The notes: a model not told the origin generated them from the letters alone. Counted from the first letter of the stretch, positions 48,216 through 59,024 are shown. The stretch is 64,000 nt of DNA from Methyloceanibacter methanicus (GCF_001723285.1 NZ_LPWG01000002.1:186001-250000), one strand, 5' to 3'. Program-made: numbers and translations.

Positions 48216-48983
48216 ATGACCGCCACTAGCGGAAACCAGGAAGCGTCGAACGGGCTCAATTGGCTGGACGCTAACAACTTCGAGATCGATGGCTGCAGGT
48301 TCACCATCGATATCAGTGCAAGCCACGAGCGCCGCCCGTCGACGTCGGACAATTTTACGCTGGTCAAGACGCGCCGATTCCTGGCGACTTATGACGCACT
48401 GGCAAGCAGGCTGGAGGGAAAGGCAATCCTGGAGCTTGGGATCTTCCAGGGCGGCAGCCTCGTCTATTTCGACAAGCGCTTCCGGCCCAAGAAGCTCGTC
48501 GGACTGGATCTCCGTGCCGAACCGATCCCTGCCCTCGAAGCCTACGTTGCGACGCGCGATGGCGCCGTGAAGACCTACTACAACACGTCGCAAGACGACG
48601 AAGCGGCGTTGACGGCAATATGCCGCGAGGAGTTCGGCGGCGAGGTCGATGCGGTCATCGACGACGCGTCCCACGCCTATGACCTGACCAAGAAGAGCTT
48701 TCAGATCCTGTTCCCCAAGCTGGCGCCCGGTGGGATCTATGTGATCGAGGATTGGGCTTGGAGCTACCAGGCCGCAGCCCAGAAGCCGTGGCGCGGCCAA
48801 TTTTGGAAGACGGGCTTGGCGACCCTTCTGCTCGAGCTTGTGGGCGACCTTGCGTCCAACCATGCCATCGAGAAGATCGCGATCGACCGCACCATGGCGG
48901 TGATCACGAAATCGGCGGCCAAAGACTCGCAGCTGACCTTTCGGAGCGGCGCGCTGCGGGCACGCCGGAGCCCCAAGGTCTAG
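48216..48983 (+). CDS. SAM-dependent methyltransferase, CmcI-like (tandem copy 2)
   Basis: 255 residues from ATG 48216, intact. Motif I is KAILELGIFQGGSLVYF and the catalytic/metal region DAVIDDASHAYDLTKKSF ... IYVIEDWAWSY. The DD...H and ED pairs resemble metal-dependent methyltransferases of the CmcI/MycE type that methylate sugar hydroxyls. Serves as the reference to place the frame break in copy 1. It ends 15 bases before the end of the convergent rmlA. Confidence 0.87.
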   Translation: MTATSGNQEASNGLNWLDANNFEIDGCRFTIDISASHERRPSTSDNFTLVKTRRFLATYDALASRLEGKAILELGIFQGGSLVYFDKRFRPKKLVGLDLRAEPIPALEAYVATRDGAVKTYYNTSQDDEAALTAICREEFGGEVDAVIDDASHAYDLTKKSFQILFPKLAPGGIYVIEDWAWSYQAAAQKPWRGQFWKTGLATLLLELVGDLASNHAIEKIAIDRTMAVITKSAAKDSQLTFRSGALRARRSPKV

Positions 48984-48998
48984 CCCGAGAGGCTCGAA

Positions 48999-49875
48999 CT
49001 AGAGCCGCGGGTTCTCGGCGGTCATGACCAGGTACCGTGCGTAGTCGGACGATCCGAGTTCGCTACCGAGCCGTGCCAGCTGCTCCTGGCTGATGAATCC
49101 CATCCGGAACGCGACTTCCTCCGGACATGAAATACGGAAGCCCTGGCGTTTCTCCAGTGCACGGACGAAGTCCGAGGCTTCGTTGAGGCTGTCGATCGTA
49201 CCGGTGTCCAGCCACGCAAAGCCGCGGCCCATCAGTTCGACGTCGAGTTCGCCCATTTCCAGATATTTCCGGTTGACGTCGGTAATCTCGAGTTCGCCGC
49301 GGGGTGACGGGGTCAAGTTCGCGGCGATGTCCGTAACGCGCTCATCGTAGAAATACAGTCCCGTGACCGCCCAATTCGACTCGGGCTTGGCGGGCTTCTC
49401 AACCAGCGAGACCGGCTTGTCCTGCTCATCCAGGCCCACAACGCCGTAACGTTCCGGGTCGGTCACGTGATAGGCGAAGACCGTGGCGCCGCGCGGTCGC
49501 GCGCTGGCGCTTCTGAGCAATTCGGCAAGCCCGTGCCCGTAGTAGATGTTGTCGCCCAGGATCAGGGCCGAACGGCTGTCTCCGACAAAGTCGGCGCCGA
49601 TGATATAGGCCTGCGCGAGGCCGCCGGGATTGGGTTGCTCGGCGTAGCTGAGCTCCAGCCCCCAGGCGCTGCCGTCGCCGAGCAGGCGCTGGAAGTTGGG
49701 CAGATCCTCCGGAGTGGAGATGATCAGAATTTCGCGGATGCCCGCGAGCATCAGCGTGCTCAGCGGAAAATAGATCATCGGTTTGTCGTAGACGGGGAAG
49801 CAGTTGCTTCGACGTCACCAGCGTCATCGGATAGAGCCGTGTGCCCTTGCCGCCGGCCAGAATAATACCCTTCAT
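48999..49875 (-). CDS. rmlA: Glucose-1-phosphate thymidylyltransferase, frameshifted near the start
   Basis: Makes dTDP-glucose. ATG 49875 reads [20 protein letters not shown] and TSKQLLP, then loses frame at the C4 run (GGGG at 49794-49797 on the plus strand; three expected). The expected [20 protein letters not shown] continues in the next frame to the stop at 48999. Later motifs include [16 protein letters not shown]-type [21 protein letters not shown] and [10 protein letters not shown]. Corrected length about 292 residues. Last gene of rmlCBDA. Confidence 0.95.
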
Positions 49876-49888
49876 GATATCTCCCCGA

Positions 49889-50821
49889 CTATGCCTCACC
49901 GCCGGCGACCGCAGCGTCGCCCGTTCCGGCCTGGTCCTTGGCGTGCAGGCGCTGCACGCATTCCGCTATGCCTTGCCGCCAATCCGGCAGGCTGATTCCG
50001 AACGTCGCCGCCATCCGGCTGCAGTCGAGCCGAGAGTTGGCCGGACGCTGTGCCGGTGTGGGGTACTCGGCGGTTGTGATCGGCCGCACCTTTGCGGTCG
50101 GACCGCCCCGCCGCGCCGATTGCTCGAAAACCTCGCGCGCCACGTCGCACCAGGTCGCCTCGCCCGTCCCCGCCGCGTTGTAGGTGCCCCATTTGCCGCT
50201 GTCGCGTCCGTCCGCGATCTGCTCCACGATGCCGAGGATCGCGTCCGCCAGATGGGGCGCATAGGTCGGGCTTCCCCGCTGATCGTCGACGACGCCGAGC
50301 TCATCGCGCGTCTCGGCGAGGCGCAGCATCGTCTTGACGAAGTTGTGGCCAAACGGACTGACGACCCACGCGGTGCGCAAGATCACATGGGCTGGACAGG
50401 CCGCGCGCACGAAGTTCTCGCCGGCGAGCTTGCTGGCCCCGTAGACGCCGAGCGGCGCGACGGGATCGTCCTCGGCATAGGGGCCCGGCGCGGTTCCGTC
50501 GAAAACGTAATCCGTCGAGATGTGAATCAGCGGACGGCCCGTCTGCGCGCATGCCTCCGCAAGATGCTTGACCCCGTCCGCGTTGATAGCAAAGGCCAGC
50601 TCCCGCTCGCTTTCGGCTTTGTCCACTGCCGTGTAGGCCGCCGCGTTGACGACAACGTCCGCCGTGCTACCGGCAATGGCTGTGTGGATCGAGGAGGCAT
50701 CGGCAAGATCGATCTCCGGCCGGCCGAGTGTCGTGAGGGTGAGACCGGCCGCCCGCGCCGCCTCGGCCAGCGATGTGGCAACCTGACCCTTCCGTCCGAT
50801 GACGAGTACGTTCGCCGTCAC
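49889..50821 (-). CDS. rmlD: dTDP-4-dehydrorhamnose reductase
   Basis: 310 residues. Final step to dTDP-L-rhamnose. Rossmann loop [24 protein letters not shown] and [10 protein letters not shown] (Tyr-x3-Lys) are typical. The start overlaps the rmlB stop by four bases (ATGA), so the two are translationally coupled; rmlA follows after 13 bases. Confidence 0.97.
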   Translation of the reverse strand: MTANVLVIGRKGQVATSLAEAARAAGLTLTTLGRPEIDLADASSIHTAIAGSTADVVVNAAAYTAVDKAESERELAFAINADGVKHLAEACAQTGRPLIHISTDYVFDGTAPGPYAEDDPVAPLGVYGASKLAGENFVRAACPAHVILRTAWVVSPFGHNFVKTMLRLAETRDELGVVDDQRGSPTYAPHLADAILGIVEQIADGRDSGKWGTYNAAGTGEATWCDVAREVFEQSARRGGPTAKVRPITTAEYPTPAQRPANSRLDCSRMAATFGISLPDWRQGIAECVQRLHAKDQAGTGDAAVAGGEA

Positions 50822-51945
50822 GTGAGCTTCGCCGCCTCCGTCGCCGCTTCATGGCCGCGCTTGGGTGCGGGCGATGGCGTGGCGTCGGCCGATCCGCCCG
50901 CCAGCAATCCAAGCCGTTCGCCTTCGTAGACGCCGTCGCGGAGCGGCCGCCACCAGTCCGGATTGTCGAGATACCAACGGACCGTCTTCTCCATGCCGCT
51001 TGCGAAGTTCTCTTGCGCGCGCCAGCCGAGTTCCGTTTCGAGGAGCGTTGCGTCGATGGCGTATCGCAGGTCGTGTCCGGGCCGGTCGGCGACGAACGTC
51101 ACGAGCCGATCGTGCGGGGCGCCCATCGGGTCGTAGGAGTCCATCAGCGCGCAAATTCGCTCGACCACCGACATGTTGGATTGTTCGTTGCGCCCGCCGA
51201 CATTGTATTTCGCCCCCAGTCGTCCGCGCGTCAGGATCAGGTGAAGCGCTCTCGCGTGGTCTTCGACATAGAGCCAATCGCGCACATTCTGGCCGTTGCC
51301 GTAAACCGGGAGAGGTTTGCCGTCATGGGCATTCAGAATCATCAATGGAATGAGCTTTTCGGGGAACTGATAGGGACCGTAATTGTTGGAGCAGTTGGAG
51401 ATCACCACAGGCAGGCCGTAGGTCCGGTACCAGGCAATGGCGAGATGGTCGGAGGCAGCCTTGCTCGATGAGTAGGGCGAACTCGGATCGTAGGGCGTGT
51501 CCTCTCGGAACAGACCCTCCGCCCCCAGCGATCCGTAGACCTCGTCGGTCGAGACGTGCAGAAACCTGAACGTCTCCGCCGCATCCTTGGAGAGGGACGA
51601 CCAATAGGCGCGCGCGGCTTCGAGCAGTGTGTACGTGCCCACGATGTTGGTCTCGATGAACGCGCCCGACCCGGTGATCGACCGGTCGACGTGGCTCTCG
51701 GCCGCAAGATGGATCACAGCGTCCGGTTTGAATTCGCCGAAAGCCCGATCCATGGCCTCGCGATCGCAGATGTCGGCCTGCAAGAAGCTGTAACCGGACC
51801 GGTCCGCAATCGGATCGAGCGATGCCAGATTGGCGGCGTAGGTCAGCTTATCGATGTTCAGGACGTCGGCAGCCAACTCGCCGACTAGGAGCCGGCACAC
51901 TGCGGAACCAATGAAGCCGGCCCCCCCGGTCACGATAATTCTCAT
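50818..51945 (-). CDS. rmlB: dTDP-glucose 4,6-dehydratase
   Basis: 375 residues. NAD-binding loop [14 protein letters not shown], catalytic STDEVYG and [11 protein letters not shown], and [14 protein letters not shown]. The last 25 residues are an Ala/Thr/Lys-rich tail beyond the family core. Coupled with rmlD downstream; rmlC lies 69 bases upstream. Confidence 0.98.
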   Translation of the reverse strand: MRIIVTGGAGFIGSAVCRLLVGELAADVLNIDKLTYAANLASLDPIADRSGYSFLQADICDREAMDRAFGEFKPDAVIHLAAESHVDRSITGSGAFIETNIVGTYTLLEAARAYWSSLSKDAAETFRFLHVSTDEVYGSLGAEGLFREDTPYDPSSPYSSSKAASDHLAIAWYRTYGLPVVISNCSNNYGPYQFPEKLIPLMILNAHDGKPLPVYGNGQNVRDWLYVEDHARALHLILTRGRLGAKYNVGGRNEQSNMSVVERICALMDSYDPMGAPHDRLVTFVADRPGHDLRYAIDATLLETELGWRAQENFASGMEKTVRWYLDNPDWWRPLRDGVYEGERLGLLAGGSADATPSPAPKRGHEAATEAAKLT

Positions 51946-52014
51946 GGATACTCCTAACGACCTTTCTCCGAGAACGGCACGAATGCTTGCCGCACGCCTA
52001 AACCCGTATCAATT

Positions 52015-52572
52015 TCAGTAGCTGAAATGCTCTGGCAGCTCGGCGAGTCTCGGATGTTTCCGATCCTTCGGCGACAGAACGGCTTCCTCCCCCCGCACGG
52101 GCCAGTCGATGCCCAACGCCGGATCGTCCCAAGCGAGCCCGAAATCAACCTCCGGTGCGTAGAACTCGGTGACCTTATACTGGACCTCGGTATCAGGTTC
52201 CAGGGTGCAGAAGCCGTGTGCAAACCCCTTCGGCACCCAGAGCTGATGCCAATTCTCGGCCGACAGCACCACGGCCTCGTGCTGCCCGAAAGTGGGCGAA
52301 CCGACCCGGATATCGACGGCAACGTCGAGAATGGCCCCGCGGCTGACGCGCACAAGCTTGTCTTGGGCGTGGGGCGGGGCCTGGAAGTGGAGGCCGCGAA
52401 TGACGCCGCGGTCGGCCGAGTGCGAGTGATTGTCCTGGACGAATGCCTCGGTGATGCCGGCTTCCGCGAACTGCTGGGCGTTGTAGGTTTCGGAGAAGAA
52501 CCCCCGCGAATCCCTGAAAATATTCGGCTCGATCAGAATGAGCCCCGGAAGCTTCAGATTTGTTGCCTTCAT
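52015..52572 (-). CDS. rmlC: dTDP-4-dehydrorhamnose 3,5-epimerase
   Basis: 185 residues, cupin-type epimerase. Catalytic His in RGLHFQAPPHAQDKLVRV, and Tyr/Asp region KVTEFYAPEVDFGLAWDDP. First gene of the minus-strand rmlCBDA unit. About 205 bases separate it from the divergent glycosyltransferase; this gap should hold both promoters but none is clear. Confidence 0.97.
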   Translation of the reverse strand: MKATNLKLPGLILIEPNIFRDSRGFFSETYNAQQFAEAGITEAFVQDNHSHSADRGVIRGLHFQAPPHAQDKLVRVSRGAILDVAVDIRVGSPTFGQHEAVVLSAENWHQLWVPKGFAHGFCTLEPDTEVQYKVTEFYAPEVDFGLAWDDPALGIDWPVRGEEAVLSPKDRKHPRLAELPEHFSY

Positions 52573-52778
52573 TACTCGGCTCGCTCGTCTGGAAAGGTTT
52601 GGCTCCCTCCACTAGCAAGGATTGCCGCGAAGGCGAAGTCTCATCTCAGGGCTTTGGCGGGCGTCTGCCGCCGGCGCCCCGGGCCAGAGCTGGACCCTTG
52701 CGGCGCCTCCACAGGCGAACTATGCAACGGCGTCGCCTCTGCCGGACTCCGATCCGGCACGGAGCTTGAAGGATCGTC

Positions 52779-53960
52779 ATGTCGATACGTGAGCTGGTTG
52801 AGTTTCTGGCGTCCGCTTGGCGCGTCGGCCATCTCAAGGCGCCGCTCCTGCTCCTGCGCTACCTCATGCTGACGATGCTGAACCGCACGTCGCGCCGGCG
52901 GGTCATCCGGCATGTGCCCGAAATCCATGCGGCGGAGGACGTGGCCGTGAGCGCGACGGTGCAGGGCATCACGGACATCGTCGTGCCCGTCTATGGCAAT
53001 TTCGAGCAGACACGAGCGCTACTCGAGGCGCTCGGAAACGATCCCGAGCTACCCGGACGCGTCGTCGTGATCGACGATGCGAGCCCCGACCCGCGCGTCG
53101 GGCCCATGTTGCAGGCTGCATGCGCCGACCGTGCTGATTGGCAACTCATTGAAAACGAACAGAATATGGGTTTCGTCGAGACCTGCAACCGGGGTTTTGC
53201 CGCGAGCCGGCGGGATGTGATCGTGCTGAACACGGACACCGAAGTCCCTGCCGGTGCGCTCTGGCGCATCGCCCGGGCCCTTCAGGCCGCACCGGACATC
53301 GCGACCGCGACTCCGTTTTCGAACGCGGCCTATGGCGTCGGCTTCCCTGAGCTGAACTATCCAAATCCGCGCCCGTTCGGGGCCACGACCGCGGAAATCG
53401 ATGCCGCTTTCGCGGGGTTGCGTTTGAGTACCGAGATCGGCTTGCCGCGCGGGGTCGGGTTCTGCATGGGCATGTCCCGCCACGCGATCGAGCGCATCGG
53501 CGGCTTCAGCACGGCGTTCGGCCGCGGCTATGGCGAAGACAGCGGGTTCTCCCTGCAGGCGGCGAGGCTTGGCCTGCGCAATGTCGTGGCCACCAATGCC
53601 TATGTCTTCCATGTCGGCGGCCAGAGTTTCGGCGGCGGCTGGCAGGCGCGGAGCCGGCGCGCCACGCTCCAGATTCTCGATCGCTACCCCGAATACGTGA
53701 AAAGCGTCGAGGACTATCTCGCCACGGGGCTCGCGCGCGCCGTGTGTTTCGCGGCGATGCTCCGGCTCGCCGAGTCACGGTCCGGGGCGCCCGTCGCGAT
53801 TGGAGAGGGTGCCGCAGCGGACGCCGATCAGGCGGTTGTGACGATCGGCCGGACCGGGCCGTGCGCCGAGGCGACGGTGACGTTCCGGGATGAGAGCTAC
53901 GGGTTCAGCTTCGGCAACCAGGATGCCCTCGACCGTGCGCTGGCGCTCTATCGGGGCTGA
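52779..53960 (+). CDS. Glycosyltransferase family 2
   Basis: 393 residues. After an N-terminal amphipathic segment the GT2 fold shows TDIVVPVYGNFEQT, VVIDDASPDPRV, NMGFVETCNRG and the DxD-like VLNTDTEVP. VGFCMGMSRHAIERIGGFS and the GYGEDSGFSLQA (ED-x-D) catalytic base region resemble rhamnosyl/galactosyltransferases of polysaccharide loci. The last 70 residues are outside the domain. Divergent from rmlC, so rhamnose transfer is plausible but not shown. Confidence 0.9.
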   Translation: MSIRELVEFLASAWRVGHLKAPLLLLRYLMLTMLNRTSRRRVIRHVPEIHAAEDVAVSATVQGITDIVVPVYGNFEQTRALLEALGNDPELPGRVVVIDDASPDPRVGPMLQAACADRADWQLIENEQNMGFVETCNRGFAASRRDVIVLNTDTEVPAGALWRIARALQAAPDIATATPFSNAAYGVGFPELNYPNPRPFGATTAEIDAAFAGLRLSTEIGLPRGVGFCMGMSRHAIERIGGFSTAFGRGYGEDSGFSLQAARLGLRNVVATNAYVFHVGGQSFGGGWQARSRRATLQILDRYPEYVKSVEDYLATGLARAVCFAAMLRLAESRSGAPVAIGEGAAADADQAVVTIGRTGPCAEATVTFRDESYGFSFGNQDALDRALALYRG

Positions 53961-53964
53961 GGGG

Positions 53965-55077
53965 CTAAGCCGTCCGTCCGGGAGCCAATCGCCTCACTTC
54001 GCTTGCGATCTGGCTCAGGAAGCGGTCCATCGAACGGTGTGGCGCCTCCTCGATCAGCGTCCTGGCGATGCTCTCGTACAGCCCTGGCTCGGTCGCGAGC
54101 CGGCGGATGGCGTCGGCAAACGCTGGCGCCGTGATCTGGCGGGCAAGCAGGCCGGTCCGGCCGTCGACGACCTGTTCGGCGATGCCGCCGATGGGCATGG
54201 CGACGACGGGCAGGCCGTTGCCGAAGGCGGCGCTCACGACGCCCGATTGGCTTGCCTCCACGTGGGAACACGCCATTGCGTCGAAGCGCGAAAAGATGTC
54301 GCGCACCTCCGAATCGGCGATCCATCGGTTGGTCATGTCGGCGCCCATCGCCTCGAGCCGCACGCGATCCTCGCCCAAGGCTCCCGAACCGGCCACGCCG
54401 AGGTCCACCTCGAGCCCCGATTGCCGTAGGGCCTCGACGGCGTCGATCAGGAGGGGAAGGCCCTTATAGGCCATGATCCGCCCGAAGAAGAGCAGGCGCA
54501 GCGGATCGTGGCGTTCCCGGATCTTTGGCATCGCGCCGTAGGTGAGATCGGGATGAAAGAGCGGAAGCACCCGTTCGGGCGGGGCGAGCTTGGACGTGAC
54601 GATGCGCTCGGCGACGGCGCGGCACAGCGTGATGACGAGATCGGCCTCCTTGGCGTCGCGGCGCAGCCAGGGCGTCACGATAGCCGTGCGGTCGCCTGGA
54701 TGCGGGACGACGTCGTGGATGATCGTCACGTATTTGATTCCGAGCTTGCGGATGGCCGGTGCCAACAGCGGCGACCAGACATGCGGCATCAGCATGACCA
54801 CGGCCGCCGGATCCGTCTCTTTCAGGTGCTCCAGCAGCCGCCGGCGTGTCGCCGGGAAGCGCTTGAGGAGGTTGATCGGCGTCGCCTGGCGAAACGTGGG
54901 AACCTGGAAGACGTCCAGACCGGATGCGGCGAAATCGTCGGCGACCTCGCTATCGGATGAAATGATGAAGCCGAACCGTTGTCCGGCGGCCCGCGCCGCG
55001 CTTTGGGCGAGCTCCAGCGCAAACCGGCCGAGGGCCCCTTGGCGGCCAAGATAGATGAAAGATACCAGGGGCTTCAC
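53965..55077 (-). CDS. Glycosyltransferase family 4
   Basis: 370 residues, GT-B fold. Acceptor domain starts VSFIYLGRQGALGRFALELA; the donor domain has LLFFGRIMAYKGLPLLIDAVEAL and the E-x7-E-like HVEASQSGVVSAAFGNGLPVVA. Sugar specificity unknown. Its stop lies four bases from the convergent GT2 stop. About 250 bases upstream of it, to 55330, contain no gene. Confidence 0.92.
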   Translation of the reverse strand: MKPLVSFIYLGRQGALGRFALELAQSAARAAGQRFGFIISSDSEVADDFAASGLDVFQVPTFRQATPINLLKRFPATRRRLLEHLKETDPAAVVMLMPHVWSPLLAPAIRKLGIKYVTIIHDVVPHPGDRTAIVTPWLRRDAKEADLVITLCRAVAERIVTSKLAPPERVLPLFHPDLTYGAMPKIRERHDPLRLLFFGRIMAYKGLPLLIDAVEALRQSGLEVDLGVAGSGALGEDRVRLEAMGADMTNRWIADSEVRDIFSRFDAMACSHVEASQSGVVSAAFGNGLPVVAMPIGGIAEQVVDGRTGLLARQITAPAFADAIRRLATEPGLYESIARTLIEEAPHRSMDRFLSQIASEVRRLAPGRTA

Positions 55078-55330
55078 CAGGGACCTCGCATCGCCGCACC
55101 TTGACCTGCCGTTGATATATCTCTGCCGCCCCGCAACGGGCTATCCGGTGCAGGTCTTCGCATGCGCGCCGCGCCCTGACAATCGTCAGGGGCCTATCGT
55201 CGGTACGGGGCTCCCAGCGGCAGGCCCAAGCGCGGCGTCTCCGGACAGGGAAGAGGCGGGACAGACCGTTTTGGCCGGGGTAGGTTGTGCGGCTCAAAAT
55301 CCCCCGGCAACGACGTGGAACGACGTTTGA

Positions 55331-56338
55331 ATGAAAGACATCACGCTGCATATCGGTCTTCCCAAGACCGGCACCACCAGCGTGCAACGGCATCTGCTCG
55401 CCAACCGGAGCACACTGGCCGCTCAGGGCATCTGCTACCCTGTGGCCGGATGCGGCCGGCGTATCGCCCATCACGACATTGCCGACGCTTGCAAGCGCTT
55501 CAAGCCGCTTTGGGGGGGCTTGCGCGCGCTACGAAATGAGTTCGACGCGGAGATAGCGCCGTTCGATCGTGTCATCGTCAGCAGCGAAGGTTTTCAGAGC
55601 GTCCGGGGCTACCCTGGCGTGATCGCCTTTTTCGGCGCGCCTGGCGGCTCGAGGCGTGGCGCGTGTCGCATCAGGACGATTTGCTATGTCCGCGAGTTCC
55701 TGGAGACCGCCAGCAGCGACTATGCACAACAGGTGCAGAGCTCGGGGCTCGATCTGAGCTTCGAGGACTACTGCGCACGCCGCTACAGACGCCCGCTTTG
55801 GCTCATCTCGAACTTCTGGCGTTGGTTCTCGGACGAAGCGACGTTTGGCCATTTCGACCGCAGCCGGCTTTTCAAGCAGGACATCGTCGAGGACTTCTTT
55901 CAACGGATCGGTCTTGCCGTGCCGGGAACCGTCGAACGGAGCGATGCCAATCCCTCCATCTCCGGCAATTTGCTGGGCTTCAAACTCCTGCTCAACCGGC
56001 ATGGCCTGCATGGGGCCCGGATCTATTGGATCCTCAAGGACTTGGCCTTGAGCGATCCGGCCTATCGCGGGCGCTTCCGGCTCACGGACACGGATGCGGC
56101 CCGGATTCGTCAGCGGTTTGCGAGCTACAACAAGACGGTCGCGGGACTTGTCGGAGAGATTCCGTATCGATCCTTCGAAGGCGGCCAGCCGCTGCCGAAT
56201 TACGAGACGTGGCAGGCCGATCTCGAACGCTTCCTGGCGCACCCCGAGCTCGCCCCGTTGAAGGACCGGCCGGAAATCCATCGCGCGACGGCCGAGGAAG
56301 TGGCCGCAATCGCGCGCCGTCACGGCGCCGAACCCTAG
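55331..56338 (+). CDS. Sulfotransferase-fold P-loop protein
   Basis: 335 residues. ITLHIGLPKTGTTSVQRHLL is the PAPS loop, with IRTICYVREFLETASSDYAQQVQ as the second site. The Lys of PKTGTT is the usual catalytic/phosphosulfate contact. Family member shared with the gene at 46220. The middle part (SFEDYCARRYRRPLWL) is typical of this bacterial group in polysaccharide clusters. Confidence 0.8.
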   Translation: MKDITLHIGLPKTGTTSVQRHLLANRSTLAAQGICYPVAGCGRRIAHHDIADACKRFKPLWGGLRALRNEFDAEIAPFDRVIVSSEGFQSVRGYPGVIAFFGAPGGSRRGACRIRTICYVREFLETASSDYAQQVQSSGLDLSFEDYCARRYRRPLWLISNFWRWFSDEATFGHFDRSRLFKQDIVEDFFQRIGLAVPGTVERSDANPSISGNLLGFKLLLNRHGLHGARIYWILKDLALSDPAYRGRFRLTDTDAARIRQRFASYNKTVAGLVGEIPYRSFEGGQPLPNYETWQADLERFLAHPELAPLKDRPEIHRATAEEVAAIARRHGAEP

Positions 56339-56372
56339 GCCGCGCCCCGGCGCACAGTGCGTGAACCCCGCC

Positions 56373-57797
56373 CTAGAGGTCCTTGGGGTCCTTCAGCCGG
56401 CCGTAGATGTCCTCGTAGCGCACGATATCGTCTTCGCCCAGATAGGACCCGGACTGGACCTCGATCAATAGCGCGGGAACGCTGCCCGGATTGGCGAGGC
56501 GATGCTTCGCGCCGATGGGGATGTACGTCGATTCGTTTTCGCCGAAGAGCCGCGTCTCGCCGCCGAGCGTGACGCTCGCTGTTCCCTGGACGACGACCCA
56601 ATGCTCGGCGCGGTGCCGGTGGCTTTGCAGGGACAGTTTCCCGCCCGGTTTCACCATCAGGCATTTGACCTGATAGCGCTCGCCGGAGGCGAGCCCCTCA
56701 TACCAGCCCCAGGGCCGGTAGACGCGCGTGTGGCGCAGCGTCTCCTCCCCGCCCTTCAGGGCGGCGACGAGATCCTTCACGGATTCGGCGCTGTCCTTGG
56801 AAGCGACGAGGATGGCGTCCTTGGTCGCCACCACGACAACATTGTCGAGCCCGACAATCGAGACGCTGGCCCGGTCGCTATAGGCATAGGAGTTCGTGGT
56901 GCCGTGCACGTTGATCGCGGCGGGACCATGGGCCACGTTGCCGGCCTCGTCCTTGTTCAGCACATCCCAAATCGCCGACCACGAGCCGACATCGCTCCAA
57001 GCGGTCCGCAGCAGTACGGTGCGCACGTTGTCGGCCTTCTCCATGATGGCGTAGTCGAGCGAGATATTCTCGGCGCTCTCATAGGCCTCCTGGTCGAGCG
57101 TCATAGCGCCGGTTTCGCGATGTGCCTTGGCCAGCGCATCCGCCGCGGCTCTCAGGATCCCGGGCGCAAGGGCCTCGAACGCCGCGATCATCTGCTTCGC
57201 GCCGAACAGGAACACGCCGGCGTCCCAGAGGAAGCGGCCGGACTCGAGATAGTCTTGTGCGGCCTCTTGGGACGGCTTCTCCACGAACCGCGCGACGGTC
57301 CAGGCCTCGCCTGTCTGGTCACCGATTTCGAGATAGCCGTATCCGGTATGGGGGTGGTCCGGCTCGACGCCGAAGGTCACGAGCGCCCCTTGCTCCGCTG
57401 CGGGGACGCCCTTGAGGACGCATGCGGCAAAAGCGTCCGCGTCGGGAACGATGTGATCGGACGGCAGCAAGAGGACCAGGCCGTTCTCGTCTTCCGCGGC
57501 CACGACGAGCGCCGCGGTTGCCGCCGCCGCCGCCGTATTGCGCCCCACAGGTTCCAGTACGACGTGGCGCGGCGTGATGCCGATCTCGGCCAGTTGCTCC
57601 TGGATCAAGAAGCGATGGTCGTGATTGCCGATCACCGTCGGGCTTTCGAAGAGCGGGTTTGCCAGCCGCCGGCAGGTCGATTGCAGCAGGCTTTCGTCGC
57701 CGAACAGCTTCAAGAATTGCTTCGGCAGGTCGCGCCGCGAAAGAGGCCAAAGGCGCGTGCCCGATCCGCCCGACAAGATGGTGGGATAAATGGCCAC
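56373..57797 (-). CDS. manC: Mannose-1-phosphate guanylyltransferase / mannose-6-phosphate isomerase
   Basis: About 474 residues from GTG 57797, with GAGGAG 6 bases upstream. N-terminal nucleotidyltransferase: ILSGGSGTRLWPLSRRDLPKQF, LEPVGRNTAAA, FVEKPS and WDAGVFLF. C-terminal cupin isomerase: PWGWYEGLASGERYQVKCL and QSHRHRAEHWVVVQG (metal His/Glu). Makes GDP-mannose, and probably mannose-6-phosphate too. Confidence 0.96.
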   Translation of the reverse strand: MAIYPTILSGGSGTRLWPLSRRDLPKQFLKLFGDESLLQSTCRRLANPLFESPTVIGNHDHRFLIQEQLAEIGITPRHVVLEPVGRNTAAAAATAALVVAAEDENGLVLLLPSDHIVPDADAFAACVLKGVPAAEQGALVTFGVEPDHPHTGYGYLEIGDQTGEAWTVARFVEKPSQEAAQDYLESGRFLWDAGVFLFGAKQMIAAFEALAPGILRAAADALAKAHRETGAMTLDQEAYESAENISLDYAIMEKADNVRTVLLRTAWSDVGSWSAIWDVLNKDEAGNVAHGPAAINVHGTTNSYAYSDRASVSIVGLDNVVVVATKDAILVASKDSAESVKDLVAALKGGEETLRHTRVYRPWGWYEGLASGERYQVKCLMVKPGGKLSLQSHRHRAEHWVVVQGTASVTLGGETRLFGENESTYIPIGAKHRLANPGSVPALLIEVQSGSYLGEDDIVRYEDIYGRLKDPKDL

Positions 57798-58016
57798 CTT
57801 CAACTCCTCAATCTGTCCGTCGCTCGGTCCCTGCGTGTTGTCCGTGAGGTGCCGCTCCTGGGAGGGAACGGCGCGGAAATCCCGGTGGGGCCGACCGTGT
57901 CCGGCCGGGATGGCGACACATAGCACTGTCGGGTCCGAGGCTGAAGACAGGCGTGTGAGGGACCTCCCGCGTGCCGGCGTCCCGAGCGTGCTTCGAGGGG
58001 CCGTAAAGCCGGGTCG

Positions 58017-59024
58017 TCAAACTTTGTAATAGTCGCGGTACCACGCGACAAAGCGGGCAATGCCGTCCTCGATCGACGTATCCGGCGAGAAGCCGACATC
58101 GGCGGTAAGGTCGGTCACGTCCGCAAAGGTCTCGGGAACGTCGCCGGGCTGGAGCGGCAGAAAGTTCTTCTTCGCCTCACGGCCGAGCGCCGCTTCGATC
58201 GCCCCGATGAAGTCCATCAACTGCACGGGGCTGTGGTTTCCGATGTTGTAGAGCCGGTAGGGGGCCGACGAGGTTCCGGGATCGGGATGATCGCCCGACC
58301 ATTCGGGATTGGGCGTGGGCACCCGGTCGCTCACACGGACGACCGCCTCGACGATGTCGTCGATATAGGTGAAGTCGCGTGCGTGGTGTCCCTGGTTGTA
58401 AACGTCGATCGGCTCGTCGGCCAAGATCCGCTTCACGAACTTGAACAGCGCCATGTCCGGCCTGCCCCACGGACCGTAGACCGTGAAGAAGCGCAGGCCC
58501 GTCACCGGCAGGCCGAAGAGGTGCGCATAGACATGGGCGGACAGCTCGTTCGACTTCTTGGTCGCGGCGTAAAGACTTAATGGGTGGTCGACATTGTGGT
58601 GAACGCTGAACGGCGTTTCCGTGTTGGCGCCGTAGACGGAGCTGGAAGAGGCATAGACCAGATGATCCACGTTGCCCGTGGCGGCAGCCTCGAGAATATT
58701 GACGAAGCCGACGAGGTTCGAGGCGACGTAGGCATCCGGGTGGGTCAGCGAATAGCGCACGCCGGCTTGCGCGCCGAGATGGATCACCCGCTCGGGGCGA
58801 TGCTCCGCGAAGACGCTCTCGACGGCGTCCTTGTCGGCGAGATCACCCTTGGCGAAGGTGAAGCTTTCATAGGGCGCCAGCTCCGCAAGGCGCGCCTCTT
58901 TCAGGCCGACATCGTAGTAGTCGTTGAGATTGTCAAAGCCGATGACGTCATCGCCGCGGTCGAGCAGGGCACGGGCCGCGTGGAAGCCGATAAATCCGGC
59001 GGCGCCGGTGACCAATACTCTCAT
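58017..59024 (-). CDS. UDP-glucuronate 4-epimerase-like SDR protein
   Basis: 335 residues. [33 protein letters not shown], the [13 protein letters not shown]yr-x3-Lys and [17 protein letters not shown] match the CapI/LspL-type epimerases that convert UDP-glucuronate to UDP-galacturonate. Divergent from ugd (which makes UDP-glucuronate), which supports the call. About 220 bases with no gene separate it from manC. Confidence 0.9.
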   Translation of the reverse strand: MRVLVTGAAGFIGFHAARALLDRGDDVIGFDNLNDYYDVGLKEARLAELAPYESFTFAKGDLADKDAVESVFAEHRPERVIHLGAQAGVRYSLTHPDAYVASNLVGFVNILEAAATGNVDHLVYASSSSVYGANTETPFSVHHNVDHPLSLYAATKKSNELSAHVYAHLFGLPVTGLRFFTVYGPWGRPDMALFKFVKRILADEPIDVYNQGHHARDFTYIDDIVEAVVRVSDRVPTPNPEWSGDHPDPGTSSAPYRLYNIGNHSPVQLMDFIGAIEAALGREAKKNFLPLQPGDVPETFADVTDLTADVGFSPDTSIEDGIARFVAWYRDYYKV

